Of a stretch of DNA of 10,937 bases, positions 6,360-10,937 are shown piece after piece; positions within the stretch are counted from its first letter, which is position 1, and each line of letters starts with the position of its first letter. Position numbers and translations under genes: made by a program. The stretch comes from Sediminibacterium sp. (GTDB lineage Bacteria > Bacteroidota > Bacteroidia > Chitinophagales > Chitinophagaceae). Location of the stretch: contig JAOASV010000157.1 of the NCBI GenBank assembly GCA_030158535.1, positions 1-10,937 on the forward strand, read 5' to 3'. The notes below the pieces were generated by a model. It saw only the letters and a program-made list of their open reading frames with translations. It was not told the origin of the DNA and did no database searches.

Positions 6360-7721
6360 TTGCACAAAAAAACATTTACTGCTTCTGATTTTGGGCCTGA
6401 TTTTAAATGGGGTGTAGGTATGGCCGCTCCACAAAACGAAGGCGCTGCTTTTGAGGATGGCAAAGGTTTATCTGTATGGGATGTTTTTGCGCGTAAAAGA
6501 AATACTATTAAAGGTGGTGCGAGGCCCACTTTTGCCGCCGATTTTTACCACCGTTACAAAGACGATATTTTACTAGCCAAAGCCCTTGGTTTTTCTGTTT
6601 TTAGATTTTCTATTGCATGGAGTAGGGTATTACCTGAAGGTATAGGAAAGGTTAATAAATTAGGAATCGATTTTTACCACCGCGTTATTGATGAATGTGT
6701 TGCAAATGGTTTAGAGCCTGTTGTTACTATTTACCATTGGGACTTACCCCATGCCCTTGAACTTGAGGGTGGATGGACCAGTAGAGATATGGTCAAGTGG
6801 TTTTCTAAATATGTAACGCTACTAACGGCGCATTATGGTAAAAAAGTAAAGCAGTGGATTGTGATGAACGAGCCTTTTGCTTTTACGGCGCTTGGTTATA
6901 TGATAGGCATGCATGCACCCGGAAAAATGGGCACTACAAATGCATTTCCAGCTATTTTTAATGCAGCTTATTGCACTGCAGAGGGTGGCAGAATAATTAG
7001 GGAACACTGCCCGCATGCTATTATAGGCACTAGTTTTTCAATTTCAGAAACCAAGCCTTATACAAATAGTGATAAAGATATTGCTGCCGCAAATAGAGCC
7101 GATGCACTCTTAAACCGTTTGTTTATAGAGCCTACATTAGGTATGGGATTTCCGCAAATGGATCAATTTGATTTTTTAGATAAGTTGCATATTGCCACCA
7201 CAGCTTGGCGCTTTATTGATCAATTAAAATTTGATTTTGATTACGTTGGGTTACAAAATTATTTTTCTGTAACTATTAAGCACAACCCTTTAATACCTTA
7301 TGTTTCCGCATCCGAAGTGAGTGCCAAACAAAGGAAAATGCCGCATACGGCAATAGGATGGGAGATAGACCCTACAAGCTTTTATGATATGCTAAAAAGG
7401 TTTGGTAATTACGAGGGTGTCAAACAAATCATTGTAACAGAAGGGGGCGCCTGTTTTAAAGATCATTTGCATCATGGAGTTGTAAACGATCAAGAACGCA
7501 TCGATTATTTTAGATCTTATTTAGCGGCGGTATTAAAAGCCAAAAATGAAGGTGTTAATATTGGAGGCTATTACGCCTGGACGCTAACCGATAATTTTGA
7601 ATGGGCTTATGGTTATAGTACAAGGTTTGGTCTTGTACACACAGATTTTGAAACACAATTACGTACCGTAAAAAATTCGGGCTATTGGTTTAGAGATTTT
7701 TTACAGGGCAAAGCTGTTTGA
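6360..7721 (+). CDS. GH1 family beta-glycosidase (beta-glucosidase-like), TTG start
   Basis: This 453-residue protein has the usual length for a GH1 TIM barrel. It shows FKWGVGMAAPQNEGA at the N-terminus (Q25, E27), FRFSIAWSRVLPEG (81-94), H126-W127, acid/base E171 in VMNEP, nucleophile E361 in VTEGG, and W407, E414 and W415 in AWTLTDNFEWAYGY. E414 is typical of enzymes acting on non-phosphorylated glycosides; 6-phospho-beta-glycosidases usually have Ser there. No signal peptide is seen, so it is probably cytoplasmic and cleaves small imported beta-glycosides. The start must be TTG at 6360: an in-frame stop lies at 6345-6347, and the first ATG (6420) would remove the conserved WG and start inside the N-terminal motif. 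It begins 5 bp after the HAD gene and is the last gene of the operon. Its 3' end overlaps the convergent glycosyltransferase gene by 21 bp. Oddities are TEGG instead of the common TENG and Pro24 where Tyr is common. Confidence 0.93.
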   Translation: MHKKTFTASDFGPDFKWGVGMAAPQNEGAAFEDGKGLSVWDVFARKRNTIKGGARPTFAADFYHRYKDDILLAKALGFSVFRFSIAWSRVLPEGIGKVNKLGIDFYHRVIDECVANGLEPVVTIYHWDLPHALELEGGWTSRDMVKWFSKYVTLLTAHYGKKVKQWIVMNEPFAFTALGYMIGMHAPGKMGTTNAFPAIFNAAYCTAEGGRIIREHCPHAIIGTSFSISETKPYTNSDKDIAAANRADALLNRLFIEPTLGMGFPQMDQFDFLDKLHIATTAWRFIDQLKFDFDYVGLQNYFSVTIKHNPLIPYVSASEVSAKQRKMPHTAIGWEIDPTSFYDMLKRFGNYEGVKQIIVTEGGACFKDHLHHGVVNDQERIDYFRSYLAAVLKAKNEGVNIGGYYAWTLTDNFEWAYGYSTRFGLVHTDFETQLRTVKNSGYWFRDFLQGKAV

Positions 7722-8747
7722 TCCCTCCAATTCATCTACATTATTTTTGGTTGGTTGTAAAGATTTTGCTTTTTCAATTACCATTTGTACCAGTTGATAC
7801 GTGCTGTACTCTAGTGTTAATGGTGTTGGAGCAGGTAGGTCATACCACTTTGCAATATCTACAAAAAAAGTAGCGTGCATTTTGTCAACCACAGGTACGC
7901 CTAACTCTTCTAGCGCTGCTGCATTGCAAAGTTGTTCGTACTGTCCTCTAATAGGAAGGCATAGTAGTTTTTTGCCTAAATAAAGTGCCTCTGCTGGGGT
8001 TTCAAAACCAGCACCCGTAATAACGCCAGCGCTTTCAATCATGCTTTTAGTAAATCCTTCGTTTGAAATAGGCATGAACCTAATATTTTTTTCGATGAAT
8101 TCTGTTTTTACTTCTTTGGTAAAAACTTCAAACCTAATGCCTGGTACTTTATGTAATTGGTTGGTAATAACTTTTTTAGAATAATGTGATAAATAAACCG
8201 TTACATGCCCGTTATTTACTGGTTTGGCAGCTATGATGTCCGCTTTGATAACAGGGTTAAAAATACCGTTGTCATAGGCTTTAAAATGAAGCCCAAAATA
8301 GGCTGTTGCCGTACCATAGTTTTGTAAAATCCATTCACCTATCCATTCTTTTTTTTGTGGGCGAGGCGCTGCATTACTTTTAAAACTTGCTTGGTGTCCA
8401 AACTGAATGCTTGGTTTATTTTTTAGTTTGCATGCAAGTGAAGTGATGCATTCAAAATCGTTGATCACAATATCGTAATCTTCAACAGGTAAAGCTTTGG
8501 CTTCTTTCCAGATTCTTTTGATAGAAAACTTTTGCCACATTTTAAAATAGTTGAGGCCACCTCTGTTTCCATAAAATAAAGAAACGCCCTTGCTTTTATA
8601 TTTTACTGGCAAACTGGTAGGTAAATGACTGTTTTCGCCACTCAAAAAAACGTCTACTTGTCCATACTGTTGTAGATAGGGCAATAGTTCTACTGCTCTA
8701 CTAATATGGCCATTGCCTGTTGCTTGAACTGCGTAAAATATTTTCAT
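7701..8747 (-). CDS. GT28/MJ1255-like glycosyltransferase (MurG-type GT-B fold)
   Basis: The 348-residue GT-B-fold enzyme begins MKIFYAVQATGNGHISRA; the G11-N-G-H14-x-x-R17 loop is the N-terminal signature of the MurG/MJ1255-type group. The C-terminal domain carries GAGFETPAEALYLGKK (from residue 245) and PIRGQYEQLCNAAAL, equivalent to the nucleotide-sugar and acceptor region in which GT28 enzymes have DHQxxNA; E249 lies where the sugar-binding Glu is expected. No membrane segment is evident; such enzymes act at the cytoplasmic face of the inner membrane on lipid acceptors. Its ATG follows the stop of the phosphoesterase gene with no spacer (TAA-ATG), implying translational coupling and a shared pathway, probably synthesis of an envelope glycolipid. 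Donor and acceptor are unknown. The last 21 bp overlap the end of the GH1 gene on the other strand. Confidence 0.85.
   Translation of the reverse strand: MKIFYAVQATGNGHISRAVELLPYLQQYGQVDVFLSGENSHLPTSLPVKYKSKGVSLFYGNRGGLNYFKMWQKFSIKRIWKEAKALPVEDYDIVINDFECITSLACKLKNKPSIQFGHQASFKSNAAPRPQKKEWIGEWILQNYGTATAYFGLHFKAYDNGIFNPVIKADIIAAKPVNNGHVTVYLSHYSKKVITNQLHKVPGIRFEVFTKEVKTEFIEKNIRFMPISNEGFTKSMIESAGVITGAGFETPAEALYLGKKLLCLPIRGQYEQLCNAAALEELGVPVVDKMHATFFVDIAKWYDLPAPTPLTLEYSTYQLVQMVIEKAKSLQPTKNNVDELEGSNSFAL
7705..7726. terminator. Weak hairpin at the convergent gene ends
   Basis: AGGGCAAA (7705-7712), loop GCTG, TTTG (7717-7720), a 2-nt bulge and CCCT (7723-7726) can pair into an interrupted 8-bp stem exactly where the GH1 and glycosyltransferase genes overlap. 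There is no T-run after it on either strand, so it is at best a weak bidirectional stop signal, and may simply be coding sequence. Confidence 0.2.
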
Positions 8748-9602
8748 TTACTGCGCTATTAAACTATTGATAAATAAGGCAACGTCTTTTGTAAGCACGT
8801 TTAGTTCTGGTAATTTATTTTCTGCACTTAAAATTGGCACTACTTTAGCAGCTTGTTCTTTTTCATTGTATTGGTGAATATCCCATTCGCCATTTACATA
8901 TTCTAGTGCTGTTAAATTTTCGATCCAATCGCCACTGTTTAAGTACATCACTGAACCATGCTCATTGGTTACCATTCTTTTTTGAGGCTGATGAATATGG
9001 CCACAAATAACATAATCGTAACCCTGTTCTATAGCAAGCTCTGCGGCTGTTTGCTCAAAATTCCCAATCCAAGACACTGCTTTTTTAACACTATTTTTTA
9101 CCTTTTTGCTAAAGCTCATTTTTTCTTTACCCATTAATTTAAGTGCCCAATTAATAGCGCTATTGAGCATGATTAAAAGGTCGTAGCCATGTCCACCTAG
9201 CTTTGCAATAATTTTGGCACTTCCTTTTGTGGTGGCATCAAAAATATCGCCGTGAAAAATCCAGGTTTTTTTACCATTTAAATCCAGTACCACTTTGTCG
9301 GTGAGGGTAAAGCCACCCATTTCGAGGTCGGTATAGCGGCGAAGGGCTTCGTCATGATTGCCCGTTATATAATAGACTTTGGTGCCTTTACTGAGTAAGC
9401 TAAAAATTTGCTTGATTACCTGCATGTGTGCGGCCGGAAAATAATGTTTCTTAAACTGCCAGATATCAATGATATCGCCATTTAATACCAGTACTTTAGG
9501 ATGAACGCTTTTTAAATAAGTAACTATTTCTTGCGCGTGGCAACCAAATGTGCCGAGGTGTAAATCACTAAGTACGAGAACGTCAATGTCTCTTTTTTCC
9601 AT
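8748..9602 (-). CDS. LpxH-like calcineurin-type metallophosphoesterase (UDP-2,3-diacylglucosamine diphosphatase-like)
   Basis: The 284-residue dimetal phosphoesterase has all core motifs in order: D13-L-H15 (SDLHLG), G42-D43 (NGDIID), G81-N82-H83-D84-E85, H117-G-D119 and G201-H202-I-H204. Between motifs 4 and 5 lies an inserted segment, about residues 138-182, with a hydrophobic helix (DLLIMLNSAINWALKLMG) followed by Lys-rich sequence. This resembles the membrane-associating cap of LpxH-type enzymes that hydrolyse UDP-2,3-diacylglucosamine in lipid A synthesis. It is longer than E. coli LpxH (240 residues), so it may be a paralogue acting on another pyrophosphate-linked lipid or nucleotide. 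The product should sit at the inner-membrane cytoplasmic face. It is first in a two-gene unit with the glycosyltransferase, which begins immediately after its stop, and is transcribed divergently from ppk1. The ATG at 9600-9602 places the first metal motif at residue 13, as expected. Confidence 0.85.
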   Translation of the reverse strand: MEKRDIDVLVLSDLHLGTFGCHAQEIVTYLKSVHPKVLVLNGDIIDIWQFKKHYFPAAHMQVIKQIFSLLSKGTKVYYITGNHDEALRRYTDLEMGGFTLTDKVVLDLNGKKTWIFHGDIFDATTKGSAKIIAKLGGHGYDLLIMLNSAINWALKLMGKEKMSFSKKVKNSVKKAVSWIGNFEQTAAELAIEQGYDYVICGHIHQPQKRMVTNEHGSVMYLNSGDWIENLTALEYVNGEWDIHQYNEKEQAAKVVPILSAENKLPELNVLTKDVALFINSLIAQ

Positions 9603-9644
9603 TAGGGTAGTTTGTCAAAGTAATAACTCTAATATGAACAAATC

Positions 9645-9675
9645 TTTACGCCTATGTTAACAAATTGTAACTTTA
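9645..9675 (+). promoter_or_regulatory. Candidate Bacteroidota-type promoter for ppk1
   Basis: TTTA (9645-9648), a 19-bp spacer and TAACTTTA (9668-9675) resemble the Bacteroidota -33 TTTG / -7 TAnnTTTG pattern with one mismatch in each element. Transcription would begin about 60 bp upstream of the ppk1 ATG. On the opposite strand I found only isolated 7/8 matches to the -7 element without a correctly spaced -33 box, so no promoter is offered for the phosphoesterase gene. Confidence 0.3.
9656..9671. repeat. Imperfect dyad in the divergent intergenic region
   Basis: GTTA(A)CAA-A-TTGTAAC is an inverted repeat with 7-bp arms and one extra A in the left arm. It overlaps the candidate -7 element of the ppk1 promoter and could be an operator, but the sequence is AT-rich and the match could be chance. 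Confidence 0.2.
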
Positions 9676-9740
9676 GAAGAAGGCTCGCTTACATGCTTGC
9701 CTTGTTTTGTAATATCGCATACCATTAATTGAAAAGCATT

Positions 9741-10937
9741 ATGCCAAAGTATTCTTATATACCTCGAGATTTAAGTTGGTTGAGTTTTAATGGAAGGGTG
9801 TTGCAAGAAGCCAACGACCCTTCTGTACCATTAAAAGAACGAATTCGTTTTTTAGGAATTTTTTCTAATAACCTAGATGAGTTTTTTAGAGTGCGTGTGG
9901 CTACCCTTAAGCGAATGATTGAATTTAAAGGCAAGGGTAAAAAGCTTGATATGCATTTAGAGGAGCACTCGCAAAGTATTTTAGATGAAATACAAACGAT
10001 TGTATTAGAGCAACAAAATGAGTTTAACCGTATTTGGAAAAACATTGTTAAAGACCTTAAAAAAGAAAATATAACGCTGATTGATGAAACTCATTTATCA
10101 AAAGAGCAGCAAGTTTTTGTAAAAAACTTTTTTGACACACAGGTGCGCGGTAATGTAATACCCTTAATGGTAGAGTCTATTGATCAAATGCCATACCTCC
10201 GCGATAAGAGTATTTATTTAGGTATTGTAATGCGTAAAAAAAATAGTGCATACAAAAGTAAGTATGCATTAATTGAAGTGCCCGTGTCGGCAATCGGAAG
10301 GTTTGTAGAGCTTCCTACAAAAACAGGAGGTCATCAAATTATATTACTAGAAGATATTATCAGGTATAATTTACCCGTTATCTTTTCTTATTTCGATTAC
10401 GATTATTTCGAGTCTGCTATTTTTAAAATCACCAAAGATGCTGAAATAGATGTAGACAATGGAATTACCAGTAATCTTATAGAAAAACTTGAAAAGGGAT
10501 TAAAAAATAGACGTAAGGGGAAGCCCGTTCGTTTTGTGTACGATAGAGAGATGGATGCGGGCTTACTTGATTATTTGATTAAAAGGTTGCAGCTCAATCA
10601 AAAAAGTAATATTATACCAGGAGGTCGCATTCATAATTTTAGACACTTTATGGATTTTCCAGATTTGGAAATGGAAAAAAGTATCCGTAAAGCTTCGTTA
10701 ATTCATCCTGATTTAGTTAAGAGCTTGCGCGTAACGGATGTGGTGTTACAAAAAGATGTGATGCTTCATTTTCCCTACCATAGTTTTAATTCGGTGATTG
10801 ATTTACTCAGAGAAAGTGCAATGGATCCGGATGTGCTTTCTATTAAAATAACTGCGTACCGTTTAGCGCCTGCTTCTAAAGTAATCAATGCACTTATTAA
10901 TGCAGCCCGAAACGGAAAGGCGGTTACAGTAATGCTT
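9741..10937 (+). CDS. ppk1: Polyphosphate kinase 1 (N-terminal 399 residues, runs off the window)
   Basis: The frame is open from the ATG at 9741 to the last base. The start of the product reads YIPRDLSWLSFNGRVLQEA, then RFLGIFSNNLDEFFRVRVATLKR with little spacing: the PPK1 N-terminal domain signature, with N44 matching the ATP-contacting Asn45 of the E. coli enzyme. Towards the end, VLSIKITAYRLAPASK contains R374, matching the Mg-binding Arg375 of E. coli, and the window stops at NAARNGKAVTVML. The catalytic histidines (E. coli His435 and His592) and the rest of the roughly 690-residue protein lie beyond the window. PPK1 reversibly polymerises the gamma-phosphate of ATP into polyphosphate. 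It is transcribed divergently from the phosphoesterase gene. A link with phosphate released by the phosphonate operon is plausible metabolically but is not shown by operon structure. Confidence 0.96.
   Translation, partial: MPKYSYIPRDLSWLSFNGRVLQEANDPSVPLKERIRFLGIFSNNLDEFFRVRVATLKRMIEFKGKGKKLDMHLEEHSQSILDEIQTIVLEQQNEFNRIWKNIVKDLKKENITLIDETHLSKEQQVFVKNFFDTQVRGNVIPLMVESIDQMPYLRDKSIYLGIVMRKKNSAYKSKYALIEVPVSAIGRFVELPTKTGGHQIILLEDIIRYNLPVIFSYFDYDYFESAIFKITKDAEIDVDNGITSNLIEKLEKGLKNRRKGKPVRFVYDREMDAGLLDYLIKRLQLNQKSNIIPGGRIHNFRHFMDFPDLEMEKSIRKASLIHPDLVKSLRVTDVVLQKDVMLHFPYHSFNSVIDLLRESAMDPDVLSIKITAYRLAPASKVINALINAARNGKAVTVML

Noticed and set aside
6308..6529. Minus-strand open frame over the HAD/GH1 junction
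   Set aside because: It is fully covered by two well-supported genes on the other strand.
6360..7721. 6-phospho-beta-glucosidase instead of beta-glucosidase
   Set aside because: E414 in the NFEWAYGY motif is typical of enzymes for non-phosphorylated sugars, and there is no PTS gene nearby.
9603..9650. Promoter for the minus-strand phosphoesterase gene
   Set aside because: Two 7/8 matches to TAnnTTTG exist on the minus strand, but neither has a -33 element at proper spacing.
9755..10045. Minus-strand open frame of 96 codons
   Set aside because: It lies wholly inside ppk1, whose plus-strand translation is clearly conserved; the Cys/Ser-rich product looks like antisense shadow.
1..10937. CRISPR array, tRNA/rRNA genes, insertion sequences or phage genes
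   Set aside because: No spaced direct repeats, cloverleaf-like segments, transposase or phage-type products were seen; nearly all of the window is occupied by the eight genes described.

Overview
The window looks like a piece of a Bacteroidota chromosome. It is AT-rich, starts with an outer-membrane SusC/SusD nutrient-uptake pair, and its start codons lack clear Shine-Dalgarno sequences. The SusD resembles the SusD-like_2 type. The family mix would fit a free-living Chitinophagaceae/Sphingobacteriales or marine/freshwater relative, but the lineage within the phylum cannot be fixed from this sequence.

Layout. (1) 1-3903, plus strand: the C-terminal three quarters of a SusC TonB-dependent transporter, cut by the window start, followed 18 bp later by a complete SusD lipoprotein. 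A strong terminator hairpin closes this unit at 3955-3984. (2) 4013-7721, plus strand: four genes with gaps of only 3, 5 and 5 bp. They encode an FAD-dependent oxidoreductase of the type found with phosphonate genes, a PhnZ-like HD-domain diiron oxygenase, a phosphonatase-like HAD hydrolase, and a cytoplasmic GH1 beta-glycosidase that starts at TTG. (3) 7701-9602, minus strand, converging on and overlapping the GH1 gene: a GT28/MJ1255-like glycosyltransferase and an LpxH-like metallophosphoesterase, joined as TAA-ATG with no spacer. (4) 9741 to the end, plus strand: the N-terminal 399 residues of polyphosphate kinase 1, transcribed away from the phosphoesterase across a 138-bp intergenic region.

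How the genes may work together. The FAD, HD and HAD enzymes form a compact carbon-phosphorus catabolic set. The FAD enzyme could oxidise an aminoethylphosphonate-type amine to phosphonoacetaldehyde. The HAD enzyme could hydrolyse that to an aldehyde and phosphate. The HD enzyme could oxidatively cleave an alpha-hydroxylated phosphonate. The most interesting point is that a beta-glycosidase is the fourth gene of this operon and a SusCD pair lies directly upstream. This suggests, as inference only, a locus for taking up and dismantling a phosphonate-decorated glycan, glycoside or glycolipid. No PhnY, PhnW, ABC phosphonate transporter or regulator is visible. The glycosyltransferase/phosphoesterase pair and ppk1 look like separate transcription units, probably concerned with envelope glycolipid and phosphate storage.
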